Source: a virus
Reading direction: 5' to 3' (one strand)
Virus record (IMG/VR): IMGVR_UViG_3300036770_003021
Span: 62,001-126,000 of that record
Length of the DNA: 64,000 nt
Shown one piece after another: positions 38,329-47,021 of the stretch; positions within the stretch are counted from its first letter, which is position 1; each line of letters begins with the position of its first letter. The notes under the pieces are model-generated. The model was not told where the DNA came from, searched no databases, and saw nothing but the letters and a program-made list of their open reading frames with translations. The position numbers were made by a program, and so were the translations under genes.

Positions 38329-38811
38329 TTAATCAATCTTTACTTTTTTCGTGACAGGAATCGTTGGTTTCACCTTTAATAATGTAACCTTTAACAATCC
38401 ATTTTCAAACTTTGCGGTGGGATTCGCTCGATCAATTTGATCTCCTAAAGTAAAACTACGTTTGAAACTACTGTGTTTTAGTTCTCTACGAATGTATTTT
38501 CCTGTAGACTCCTTATCATCCACGTTTTTGATCTTTTGACCACTGATAGTAAGTACGTTTTCTTGTACATCTACAGATACTTCGTCTTTAGACAAACCTG
38601 GAATTTCCGCTAGAATTTCCACACGGTCATTATAATCAATAACATCTACGCGGGGATAACTTTGTTTTTCAAAAAAACCAACACCTAATTCTTTGTTTAA
38701 TTCTGGGAAGTGAGCCGCAAATACTTCATCAAATACGCGGTCAAATGGTGTTAAAAATTCATCACGATCAATGTGTCGCAATGCAAACGGACTATATTTT
38801 ACTACTGACAT
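38329..38811 (-). CDS. Small heat-shock protein (Hsp20 / alpha-crystallin)
   Basis: A 160-residue ATP-independent holdase chaperone. The alpha-crystallin domain runs from ~residue 50 (YPRVDVIDYNDRVEILAEIPG) to ~145, with the conserved NGLLKVTLLK near the end. The N-terminus (LTPFDRVFDEVF) matches the family, and the C-terminal IPV motif (TIPVTKK) is present. Hsp20 genes are frequent in large T4-like phages. It has an AAAGGT ribosome site and its own terminator. The 132-nt gap upstream (38812-38943) holds no ORF; it has a weak hairpin near ACACATCCGTGT. Confidence 0.92.
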   Translation of the reverse strand: MSVVKYSPFALRHIDRDEFLTPFDRVFDEVFAAHFPELNKELGVGFFEKQSYPRVDVIDYNDRVEILAEIPGLSKDEVSVDVQENVLTISGQKIKNVDDKESTGKYIRRELKHSSFKRSFTLGDQIDRANPTAKFENGLLKVTLLKVKPTIPVTKKVKID

Positions 38812-38943
38812 ATATTTACCTTTCTTTTTAATAATTCTATTGAACTTATTAACCTAATAGCCTCATTCGAGCACTATAGTGAATAACACATCCGTGTCGT
38901 TCAACAATATATATAACCAAATTTTGAAAAATGTCAATATTTT

Positions 38944-40899
38944 TTATCCTACAGACGAAACTCCACCTGTTTGACACAAATTAATATAGTTTTCGATGGA
39001 CACAATATTATTGTTTCTTCTCAAGAACAATATGTAAAAGCTTGCACTACCCAATATTGAATTTGTTGTTACAACTGTATAAGTACCTGAAAATTGTCCC
39101 GATGCACCAGTGGTACACGCATAGTCTTGACCTCCGGCTGGATCTAATGTCCACGAAATGTTAATAGTATATCCGTCTTGAGTTATAGTCGAAGGTAATG
39201 TACAGCCTGAATTTGGCAAAGCATTAACAACCGCTTTAGCAAAAGTTTTATCTGCAGATGTACCTGTTTTGTAGGCAATTGTTACTACTGTTCTGGTTTT
39301 TATCTGTGTCCAACTCTCCAACATACTTGGATTATAACTAATACACCCGAGATTACTTGTTACAGGTGTAACCACTGGAGGTACTACCGGAGAAACCACA
39401 CAAGAATTCTTATCAAAGTTAGCTATAATTTCACAATTTTGAGATTGAGGTGAATATCCCAATGGCAAAGTCAAACTCACAGAACCCTTTGCATTAAAAG
39501 TTTTTGGTTGAAGTGTGTTTTGATAATTAGCAAGTCCAAAACCAATGCTAATTTTACGTATTCCGTTCGCTGGAATAGAAAACATTCCTGATGGACTAAC
39601 ATCAACAGTGTTAATCAATGCGTTTAATGATGTTCCATCTAAATTGGTCCAAGTAGGACTAATGGTAGCCAACATTTCCGCATTATTATTATTTGTTATT
39701 ATGAAACTGCCGCTGTGTTTTACTTGTGTAGTTGCGGTTGGGTTACAAACTGGTTGAGTATAACCATCTCCACAGTCCAAGTAACCACATCTTGGTCCTG
39801 TAAATGATATATTTGTTGGAAAATTTCCAACAGTTGCTGGTGGAGACGTACAAGAGGATGCATTTGAATCTTGTGTACCCAAAATATAAAGTGTTATTTG
39901 ACCAAATGTAGATGTATTTTCGAATGCATATTCATAAGTAACATTTGTTCCACCCAAACTAGTTGCTGTAACCAAACCTGTATAAAAATATCCAAGTGAT
40001 CCGTCAGGTGTATTTGATTTTTGCAAAATCAATCCGTCAAATGTCAAAGTTCTATTGTATCCTAAATTATCTCTGTAAGATATAACAGGCAAAAGTTGTC
40101 CACTCGATTTGTATGTTGTTATGTTTGGATTTTGTAACAAACTATTTAAGTTATTTAATATGTTTGATAAATCAGTTATTTTAGTGTTTGTATATCCATT
40201 TGCAGTTTTATCGCCGTTGATTTTTTGAAACAGTAATGAACTTGCAGTGGGTAAATCCGCAGCTGTTATTGTGTATGTATAAGTTGTACTATCCGTTACA
40301 GTACTGGCACAAGTGCCTATAAACATACTGGACGTAAATGCATTCGATAAACAATCTTTTGATACCAATTTATAAGCTTTCGTATCTACCAAATTATAAA
40401 ACAATTCAATATTATCGCCTGATTTAGCATAAGAAAAAACTTTATTCCATCCAGAATCAACAATTGGAGTAGTAACATCAGATTTGGAATACAACGTGTA
40501 TTGATAAACTTTATCTTGTATGTTGTTGGTTAAAAAGTTGTTGTTTTGTATAACGCTCGGTGAATAAATTTTAACAGTTGCTACTCCTGTAGACGCAGCT
40601 ACTTTAAAAGAACTGCTTATATAAGATGCGCCATAAAACTCACTAAATTTTATTGGTCTTCTATTGTCTTTGTTTATAAACCCAACTCCCAAAGCTTTTG
40701 TGATATTAATCGTACTTGAATCAGTATTGGAATTACCAATTCTATTTTCCATCTGGTAATAACTCTGTGATATAGAAAAATTACTTGATCCTGGATTATA
40801 AAAGTTACTTAATAAACTATTGATAGATAAATTTTCACTATTGTTGGTTTCACTTTTAAAACTAAGCGGCCCAAATCTATTTAATATATTGACAGGCAT
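38944..40899 (-). CDS. Putative tail fibre / adhesin protein
   Basis: A 651-residue protein. The N-terminus (ILNRFGPLSFKSETNNSENLS, then RRPIKFSEFYGASYISSS) is the short attachment segment seen at the base of phage fibre-like proteins. The rest is beta-rich with about 12 Cys residues in pairs and Pro-rich spacers (VVPPVVTPV) between Ig-like modules. Likely an exposed receptor-binding or decoration protein. It stands with the other fibre genes. Confidence 0.6.
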   Translation of the reverse strand: MPVNILNRFGPLSFKSETNNSENLSINSLLSNFYNPGSSNFSISQSYYQMENRIGNSNTDSSTINITKALGVGFINKDNRRPIKFSEFYGASYISSSFKVAASTGVATVKIYSPSVIQNNNFLTNNIQDKVYQYTLYSKSDVTTPIVDSGWNKVFSYAKSGDNIELFYNLVDTKAYKLVSKDCLSNAFTSSMFIGTCASTVTDSTTYTYTITAADLPTASSLLFQKINGDKTANGYTNTKITDLSNILNNLNSLLQNPNITTYKSSGQLLPVISYRDNLGYNRTLTFDGLILQKSNTPDGSLGYFYTGLVTATSLGGTNVTYEYAFENTSTFGQITLYILGTQDSNASSCTSPPATVGNFPTNISFTGPRCGYLDCGDGYTQPVCNPTATTQVKHSGSFIITNNNNAEMLATISPTWTNLDGTSLNALINTVDVSPSGMFSIPANGIRKISIGFGLANYQNTLQPKTFNAKGSVSLTLPLGYSPQSQNCEIIANFDKNSCVVSPVVPPVVTPVTSNLGCISYNPSMLESWTQIKTRTVVTIAYKTGTSADKTFAKAVVNALPNSGCTLPSTITQDGYTINISWTLDPAGGQDYACTTGASGQFSGTYTVVTTNSILGSASFYILFLRRNNNIVSIENYINLCQTGGVSSVG

Positions 40900-40913
40900 A
40901 TATCCTATATATA

Positions 40914-42404
40914 TTAAGATTTAATCTTATTTTTTAGTTCTTGAACTTCTTTGTTGAGTTCTTGAATAGATTTCAACAACAGTGCTATCAATGGATTATA
41001 TTTTACAACTTTGTATCCCTCAAGATTTTCCATTACCAAATCAGGATACAATTCTTCAATTTGTTGAGCAATAACTCCGAAATCTTGTTTGCCATTAGAC
41101 TTCCAATTGAATTCAATTGCATTGATTTGTTCCACTTTTTTCAGTGCATTTTCAATTGGTCTAATATTATCCTTGAGTCTGATATCAGATGTAGCAAATG
41201 TAGAAAGTGCAACTATATCGCCTCTAACATCCAACTGTCCGCTTCCACTAACACGTAATAATTTGGTTTGTGAACTACCAGATGTAATTAAAAACACATT
41301 TGAATTTGGATTGTATCCAGATGGCCATCCAGTGGACCCACTTAAATGCAAATGTAATTGAGCATTTACGTTGTCGGAACTCACTATATTTCCAACACTT
41401 AATAATCTTTGTCTGATTCCCAAAACTCCCCAACCAGATTTTCCTGATTGCCAAGTTACATCTTTGCCTGGTAAAGCTGATGTATTTACGTGAGATCCAG
41501 AATAATAAAATGCAAAATTAGCAGATGTTCTTAAATAATTGTTTGAGGTTTGTAATCCTATACCATATATGGATTGACCCGATGAAGAATTTTGAATCAA
41601 ATGCTCACCTACAGCGGAAAATTGTAATGGGTTGTTTACAGTAACTCTACCTGAACCCATACTTCCCAAATTATTAATACTACTATTTCTCACCAGATAA
41701 TTAGTAGATCCTATAGCAGTGCCTGTTGTCCAGTATGTAAATTGATTTGCAGTACCAGTGCCTGTTATGTTTCCTCCTGAATTCAAAGCATAAGAAGCGG
41801 TTTTAGCGCAACTAGCCGTACCATAAAATGCAACTTTTCTATTTGCGTTGTAATGATTTGATGCACTAATGTAACCCTTGATGCTAGCAGAAACACTTCC
41901 TGAGAAACGTCCTCTTGAAACACCACTAAAACTACCAGTTAATTTAGAGTTTTTACTAATCAATGAACCATATAAACTTCCACTGAAACTTCCACTAGCA
42001 CTTGCTTTCTTAGTCAATATATAACCATAAAAACTACCGCTCAATGATCCTGAAGTATTGGATTTTCCCGTTGTTAGTCCGTTAAAACTGCCTGTAAAAC
42101 TACCTGTATTGGTACCGTTGAAGTTTCCACTAAAACTACCGGAGTGATCACCTTGAAAACTACCAGTAAAACTTCCTGTAAAAGTACCACTTAATGTTTT
42201 TGCAGATCCAGAAAAACTTCCGGTATAAGATCCTGTTACAGATGATAAAAATGTTACAACGTCCCCAAATGTGCTTTTTCTGGAGTATAAATCGTTGGAA
42301 GAACCAGATTCAATTGTTAAAATTAAATCTTTAGACGTTAACGTGTTGTATCGTACCAGATCGCTAACTTTTACTTGTTGTATTAAATTACAGGTAGTTG
42401 ACAT
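40914..42404 (-). CDS. Tail fibre with C-terminal endosialidase-type chaperone domain
   Basis: A 496-residue protein. The C-terminal ~95 residues are a Peptidase_S74 intramolecular chaperone: DIRLKDNIRPIENALKKVEQ, then FGVIAQQIEELYPDLV, and a terminal coiled coil. This domain trimerises the fibre and then cuts itself off. Residues ~50-190 are SGS-FxGS repeats (SGSFSG, TGSFTG), a beta-helical shaft. The N-terminus (LIQQVKVSDLVRYNTL) is shared with the next two genes and probably docks to the same baseplate site. Confidence 0.85.
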   Translation of the reverse strand: MSTTCNLIQQVKVSDLVRYNTLTSKDLILTIESGSSNDLYSRKSTFGDVVTFLSSVTGSYTGSFSGSAKTLSGTFTGSFTGSFQGDHSGSFSGNFNGTNTGSFTGSFNGLTTGKSNTSGSLSGSFYGYILTKKASASGSFSGSLYGSLISKNSKLTGSFSGVSRGRFSGSVSASIKGYISASNHYNANRKVAFYGTASCAKTASYALNSGGNITGTGTANQFTYWTTGTAIGSTNYLVRNSSINNLGSMGSGRVTVNNPLQFSAVGEHLIQNSSSGQSIYGIGLQTSNNYLRTSANFAFYYSGSHVNTSALPGKDVTWQSGKSGWGVLGIRQRLLSVGNIVSSDNVNAQLHLHLSGSTGWPSGYNPNSNVFLITSGSSQTKLLRVSGSGQLDVRGDIVALSTFATSDIRLKDNIRPIENALKKVEQINAIEFNWKSNGKQDFGVIAQQIEELYPDLVMENLEGYKVVKYNPLIALLLKSIQELNKEVQELKNKIKS

Positions 42405-42406
42405 AA

Positions 42407-42949
42407 TTACTTCCAGGCGTAAATTTTAAGATACCATTTGGTTGTATCGATATTATATTGACTTATTACACTGGTGCTACTGTTATAGTCGTAAACAGTA
42501 ATGCTGGTATAAGTTGGGACAATTAGTAACACAGTACTAGAACTCGAAACGATACTGCAAATTGGTTTTGTTTGGTTATTGAAAAAAGATGTTACGTCAA
42601 CTTCTTGGTTAATAACAAATCTTCCATCATTACTATTACATTTTAAAACTACTCGGACCAAAGAAGGTACAGCAGAAAATCCGTGGGAAAATGAAAGAAC
42701 ATTTCCAGATGAATAATATGATACGCTATTACTATCAGTTGTGGTATTAAATAAAGAAGTGGTATATCCAGATATACCATCTGAGTTAGCATAATCTTTT
42801 AAATCAGATAAAGTGGATTTTCTAGAATATTTTGAACCACCTGTATTTTCAATAACCATCAGTTGATCTGCATCTTTGATACTAGAATAAGTTGCTAGAT
42901 CGCTGACCTTTATTAGTTGTACATTTAAACTGTTACACGGAGTTGACAT
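42407..42949 (-). CDS. Short tail fibre-like protein with shared N-terminal docking domain
   Basis: A 180-residue protein. The N-terminus (VQLIKVSDLATYSSIKDAD, KYSRKSTLSDLKDYA) is homologous to that of the downstream fibre (KVSDLVRYNTLTSKD, YSRKSTFGDVVTFL). The C-terminal ~100 residues are a compact beta domain with no shaft, so this may be a cap or short-fibre tip. A TATTTATA box lies 4 nt before the ATG. Confidence 0.6.
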   Translation of the reverse strand: MSTPCNSLNVQLIKVSDLATYSSIKDADQLMVIENTGGSKYSRKSTLSDLKDYANSDGISGYTTSLFNTTTDSNSVSYYSSGNVLSFSHGFSAVPSLVRVVLKCNSNDGRFVINQEVDVTSFFNNQTKPICSIVSSSSTVLLIVPTYTSITVYDYNSSTSVISQYNIDTTKWYLKIYAWK

Positions 42950-42953
42950 ATTT

Positions 42954-42961
42954 TATAAATA
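42954..42961 (-). promoter_or_regulatory. TATTTATA box, candidate late promoter
   Basis: The minus-strand octamer lies 4 nt before the ATG at 42949, in the gap after the larger fibre gene. Confidence 0.5.
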
Positions 42962-42968
42962 TAAAGTA

Positions 42969-45341
42969 TTAAGAGTAAGAAGCTCCTATTCGATTAATAA
43001 GAATTTCACTGCCCATCAATACAATTGAATACAAGTCTCTAGACCCATTTGATGGATTTGATGCCGAACCACCTGGCCACTTTAAAGAATTAGGTGTACC
43101 GGTGCTCCACGTAAATGAAGTGCCACCGCTATTGTTATAAAAATACAAATAACACACCTTCTTCTGAGTCAGATTTACATTAAACGTTTGAGATGCTGTA
43201 GCCGTTACATAAATCATATCATAATCATCAAAACTCAAATTAGTAGTTGCAGCTGCAACAGTAGCACTTACAGTTGTATAATCTTTTTGGTAATTACCCT
43301 TGAAAGATCCTGTGATAATAGCCGCATCTGTCTTGGAAATAATTGAGCCATTATCAACTTTAATATTTCCATAAGAATACATTTTACTGCCACTGATAGA
43401 TCCATAAGCACGCATATCACCGCTACTGGATACATAAAATGTATTGGCAAAACTACTTGATCCATATTGTACTAATATAGCGGTTTGTTTGTTTTCTACT
43501 CCAACTGGAGCACCTCCCACGAATTTACCAGCTAATACCGATCCAGCAACGTTTGCGGCTTCATTGCTACCACTAAACATTCTGATTTGCAACTTAGCAC
43601 GTAGATACTTATTTATAGAACCACTTGGCTCTGCAGGAGGTGTTACACCTATACCAACTGAACCATCTCTAGCAGCTGAATCCGTATTAATATATGGCCA
43701 GAAGTAAAAACCATTACGTATTTGTTTCAATGCGGCCATTGTACCAGATGAATCCGAAGTTCTCGATGTAATGGTACTATTTTTAAGATGATATGATCCT
43801 GTGGTAATACTCAATGTCAAACTGCCACTGGAAACGGATTGTATAAACCACTGATCTTGATTTGGATATCCAGTTGATCTGTTTTTATTTTGCAATACAA
43901 AACCAGCTGAACTTAATGTACCAGATCCTCTATTTACTACTACAAAATTTGATTGAGCGTATTTAGCAGACGCAGATACATAAAAATTTATTTGACCAAA
44001 CTCATTTTTATAAAATAGAGGAGATGTTGTTAATCTGTTGCCATCAAAATATGGTACAGCGCTTGAACTATTTAAAGATCCTTTTAACAAATAAGAGGAT
44101 GTTAGTGATGTAGTTGAAGAATCCGCAGTTATAGCATTTAAAGCATTATCTACAGTCCCAAGTACAGTTGAAGCTCTTAATGCGTATGAAGCACTAGTGG
44201 TTCTGGTAGAATAACTACTACTAATAGCTTTACTTGATGTTAATGCATAACTACTTGAAAAAGATGAGTATTTTTGATTGCCATTATAAGAATAACTAGA
44301 TGTACCATTTACTCTTAGGTTTGACCAAACTAAATACGAAGCGGTATCTGCAGTAGTTGACATACACATACTTGATGTTTGTGCGTAACTACTAGATAAA
44401 GATGATAGTTCCCCATTTCCGTTGTAAGAATAACTAGCTGTGCCTACAAATGATGGTGACTCAATATATACACTTGAATATATACTAGCTGCAGTAATAT
44501 TGTTAAATGCACTTGTACCAGTAGTAGCAGTAACGTTGCCTGTTAACTTACCTTTTAAACTACCTGTGAGTGAGATATTACCACTACCAGAAAATACTCC
44601 TGAAAATCCATTTGCAGAATAAATCTTTGAACCAGATATGACATTTGGTACAGTAGTTCCAATTGGACTATTATTAATAGTTACTCCGCCAATAGAACCA
44701 CCATTTATAGTTGCGTTGTCTATTTCACCATTTACAGCATATAAATTGTTATTTACATCTACATTGTTAAATGAACTTTTACCTATACCAACCGTTACAT
44801 TGCCTAGTAAACGTCCTTTTAAACTGCCTGTTATACCAACACTAGCTGTGAGTTGTTCTATATTAAATGGAGTATTTTCAAGAGTTAGACCATTAGGGTA
44901 ATCTAAAACTGTTATTTCACTGTTAATACCATTTCCAGTGAATGTAATATTGCCACCGCCGCCAATAGATTGATTAAACTCTATCGTCTTTGCATATATT
45001 CCCAAAAACGTTGGCGCTGATGGATTGTATCCAATAGTAAGATAATCACTTACTATGGCTCGTTTAAATACATTGGGTATTTTCTGACTTATTACAGAAT
45101 AGTTATCACCTTCAAAACTTCTAAATGAACCCGTGTATGTATTATTTGGTCCTACAAAATTCAAGTTGTTGAATGTTGTTAGAAGATTTGCTGTTTTTTG
45201 TACAAAACTACTAACAGTAGACTTTTTTGTAGAGTTGCTACTTACATTTTGTATGATTAAATAATCATTATTACCGATAGTACCAGCTGTTAGTGTTGGT
45301 AATTCGGGAACAGTTCTACCTTGATTGGATACTATCGCCAT
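42969..45341 (-). CDS. Large tail fibre protein
   Basis: A 790-residue protein. The N-terminus (TVPELPTLTAGTIGNNDYLI, then STKKSTVSSFVQK) is the same docking type as the neighbouring fibres. The shaft has many SSYALTSS / SASYALRAS repeats (a phage fibre beta-helix pattern) and SLKGKLTGNVT units. The C-terminal ~120 residues (TTNLSFDDYDMIYVTAT onwards) form a beta-sandwich head typical of receptor-binding tips. No chaperone domain. Confidence 0.75.
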   Translation of the reverse strand: MAIVSNQGRTVPELPTLTAGTIGNNDYLIIQNVSSNSTKKSTVSSFVQKTANLLTTFNNLNFVGPNNTYTGSFRSFEGDNYSVISQKIPNVFKRAIVSDYLTIGYNPSAPTFLGIYAKTIEFNQSIGGGGNITFTGNGINSEITVLDYPNGLTLENTPFNIEQLTASVGITGSLKGRLLGNVTVGIGKSSFNNVDVNNNLYAVNGEIDNATINGGSIGGVTINNSPIGTTVPNVISGSKIYSANGFSGVFSGSGNISLTGSLKGKLTGNVTATTGTSAFNNITAASIYSSVYIESPSFVGTASYSYNGNGELSSLSSSYAQTSSMCMSTTADTASYLVWSNLRVNGTSSYSYNGNQKYSSFSSSYALTSSKAISSSYSTRTTSASYALRASTVLGTVDNALNAITADSSTTSLTSSYLLKGSLNSSSAVPYFDGNRLTTSPLFYKNEFGQINFYVSASAKYAQSNFVVVNRGSGTLSSAGFVLQNKNRSTGYPNQDQWFIQSVSSGSLTLSITTGSYHLKNSTITSRTSDSSGTMAALKQIRNGFYFWPYINTDSAARDGSVGIGVTPPAEPSGSINKYLRAKLQIRMFSGSNEAANVAGSVLAGKFVGGAPVGVENKQTAILVQYGSSSFANTFYVSSSGDMRAYGSISGSKMYSYGNIKVDNGSIISKTDAAIITGSFKGNYQKDYTTVSATVAAATTNLSFDDYDMIYVTATASQTFNVNLTQKKVCYLYFYNNSGGTSFTWSTGTPNSLKWPGGSASNPSNGSRDLYSIVLMGSEILINRIGASYS

Positions 45342-45361
45342 AATATATTAATAATTATTAA

Positions 45362-46072
45362 TCACCCAACATTTTTTAGTTTTTTTAATATAAATTTTAC
45401 TAAACCGCTTCTAACAATATCATCTTCATCGAATTTAAATACATAAATTCCGTTATTTCTACTTTCTTCATCATCGAAGATGTTCATCATTGGCACAAAT
45501 CCACTTTTACCATTGATATCACTTTGATCGGGGTCACCACATATAAACAACTTACTAAATTCTCCAACACGGGTAATTAATGTGGTCAATTCTTTCTTAC
45601 TCATATTCTGAGCTTCATCAGCTACAATACATTTAGCGTTCCAACTCAAACCACGTAAGAAATTTATTGGAAAACCGTGAATACGTTCTTCTTTTTTTAA
45701 CTTATCAATATCGTGTTTTGGCAATAATTCTTCTAATTTATCTATTAGTGGTTGAATGTAAGGACTCATCTTTTCATCCATTTCACCTGGTAAAAATCCC
45801 AATTTACTATCACTACTTTCTACGATACTTCTGACGTATACGATTTCACTTACTCTTTTTTGGTTTATCAAATTTAAACCGGCTAATACAGATGTATATG
45901 TTTTTGAAGTTCCAGCTGGACCTGAAATGAAGACTAGTTTAGTTGTTTTATTTTGTAGTAAATTTAATAATTCAATTTGTTTTGGCGTAAGAGTTCGGTC
46001 ATCAATTTTTATTGTTTCTCTAATTTTTTCGTTTTGATGAACCTTTGGGCTTGTGTCTTTTTTCTTGCTCAT
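45362..46072 (-). CDS. phoH: PhoH-like P-loop ATPase
   Basis: A 236-residue ATPase. Walker A GPAGTSKT at 51-58, Walker B CIVADEAQN near 150, and the sensor GDPDQSDI are the PhoH signature. The core has an RNA helicase-like fold, and PhoH is common in T4-like phages, where its role is unsettled (RNA metabolism or phosphate stress). Its start lies 53 nt inside the end of the upstream gene, an unusually long overlap. Confidence 0.88.
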   Translation of the reverse strand: MSKKKDTSPKVHQNEKIRETIKIDDRTLTPKQIELLNLLQNKTTKLVFISGPAGTSKTYTSVLAGLNLINQKRVSEIVYVRSIVESSDSKLGFLPGEMDEKMSPYIQPLIDKLEELLPKHDIDKLKKEERIHGFPINFLRGLSWNAKCIVADEAQNMSKKELTTLITRVGEFSKLFICGDPDQSDINGKSGFVPMMNIFDDEESRNNGIYVFKFDEDDIVRSGLVKFILKKLKNVG

Positions 46073-46373
46073 TTTTGTTGGTTAGTTGTTGTTTAATGTT
46101 TAAAACACGACCACAATGTTCATATTTCTCAGACGAAATATAATATTCGTAAATATTATTTAGATTATCTTCAAATGAATTGCGGTCTAATACTACTATG
46201 AAATCAGAATCTTTAAAGTTAAAGACCTCTATCGCATTCAAATTGTTGTCTACCGCATAACATATTGATGAAACAATTTGTTCCATCAATTTAATTTTAT
46301 TAGATTTAATTAAACTCTCCATCTGATCATAATCAGATGGCAAAGTTAATGAAGAGTACTTATCTGTCATCAT
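46020..46373 (-). CDS. Hypothetical protein overlapping PhoH
   Basis: A 117-residue protein with a folded helical part (QIVSSICYAVDNNLNAIEV, FIVVLDRNSFEDNL) and a very basic C-terminal tail (EKRHKPKGSSKRKN). The tail is the part read in a second frame within phoH, so it may be under loose constraint. Unrecognised. Confidence 0.5.
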   Translation of the reverse strand: MMTDKYSSLTLPSDYDQMESLIKSNKIKLMEQIVSSICYAVDNNLNAIEVFNFKDSDFIVVLDRNSFEDNLNNIYEYYISSEKYEHCGRVLNIKQQLTNKNEQEKRHKPKGSSKRKN

Positions 46374-46396
46374 ATATAAGTATATAACAAAAAATA

Positions 46397-46420
46397 AAGA
46401 CGTTACCGAAGTAACGTCTT
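46397..46420 (-). terminator. Rho-independent terminator with a TTCG loop
   Basis: A 10-bp perfect stem; on the minus strand the loop is the stable TTCG tetraloop, followed by a T-rich tract. It ends the transcript of the two small genes at 46445-46869. Confidence 0.85.
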
Positions 46421-46444
46421 TTCATAACCAATTTATCTAACCTT

Positions 46445-46678
46445 TTACTTTTTCTTCTTCTTTTTAACAGGTTTGTCACTATCGTTTTCGACCGTTTCTG
46501 TTTGTGTCACGGTTGAATTTAATTGTTGTAACCTTCTGTTAGAAGCGTTTTTCCAAGAACGAATTGTTTCTTGAGAAGCATCTGTGTAAGTTTTGCCAAG
46601 TTGCAACAAATCCAACACTTCTTTCTCAGAACCAGCTGCTACAATTCTTTGTTTTAACCCAAATGTAGTACCACTCAT
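46445..46678 (-). CDS. Small basic hypothetical protein
   Basis: A 77-residue protein: a helical N-terminal part (FGLKQRIVAAGSEKEVLDLL) and a C-terminal run of lysines. Unrecognised. Its ATG overlaps the stop of the preceding gene by 1 nt (TAATG), and a terminator follows. Confidence 0.5.
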   Translation of the reverse strand: MSGTTFGLKQRIVAAGSEKEVLDLLQLGKTYTDASQETIRSWKNASNRRLQQLNSTVTQTETVENDSDKPVKKKKKK

Positions 46679-46869
46679 TATTTACCTTTCGTTTCTACAA
46701 TTTCAATTTTAGAACCATCCGGCCATCGTTTAATAATTGATGACCAATGTTCATACTCCGTTCTAGCCTCATCCTTGGAAGTATATTCCAAATCGGAAAC
46801 TCTTCTACCGTCTCGTAGAATTACGTACTTAATATTATTATCTGTCAAACTGTCGCTTTTCGCTGTCAT
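46678..46869 (-). CDS. Small hypothetical protein
   Basis: A 63-residue protein with a beta-alpha pattern (KYVILRDGRRVSDLEYTSKDEA, then WPDGSKIEIVETKG). Unrecognised. First gene of a two-gene transcript reading away from the plus-strand virion genes. Confidence 0.5.
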   Translation of the reverse strand: MTAKSDSLTDNNIKYVILRDGRRVSDLEYTSKDEARTEYEHWSSIIKRWPDGSKIEIVETKGK

Positions 46870-47021
46870 ACTAATTTATAATTTAATATTTGAATGTGGT
46901 AATATAACTACGGATTCTAAGATTACCAGCCTTAGAACATAACGTAATAATATATACAAAACGTATATACGTCAAGTTTATTTTAATCAGTTTTTATTCA
47001 CGTATACATATTTATATAAAT
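46870..47021. promoter_or_regulatory. Divergent intergenic region with a 12-bp palindrome
   Basis: A 152-nt gap between diverging genes. It holds the perfect palindrome ACGTATATACGT (46961-46972) and a second partial copy (ACGTATAC, ~47000), a layout that could be an operator. The plus-strand TATTTATA box lies at its right end. Confidence 0.4.
47009..47016 (+). promoter_or_regulatory. TATTTATA box, candidate late promoter (plus strand)
   Basis: The octamer lies 5 nt before the ATG at 47022 on the plus strand. This shows that the element keeps its orientation to the gene and not to the chromosome. Confidence 0.55.
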
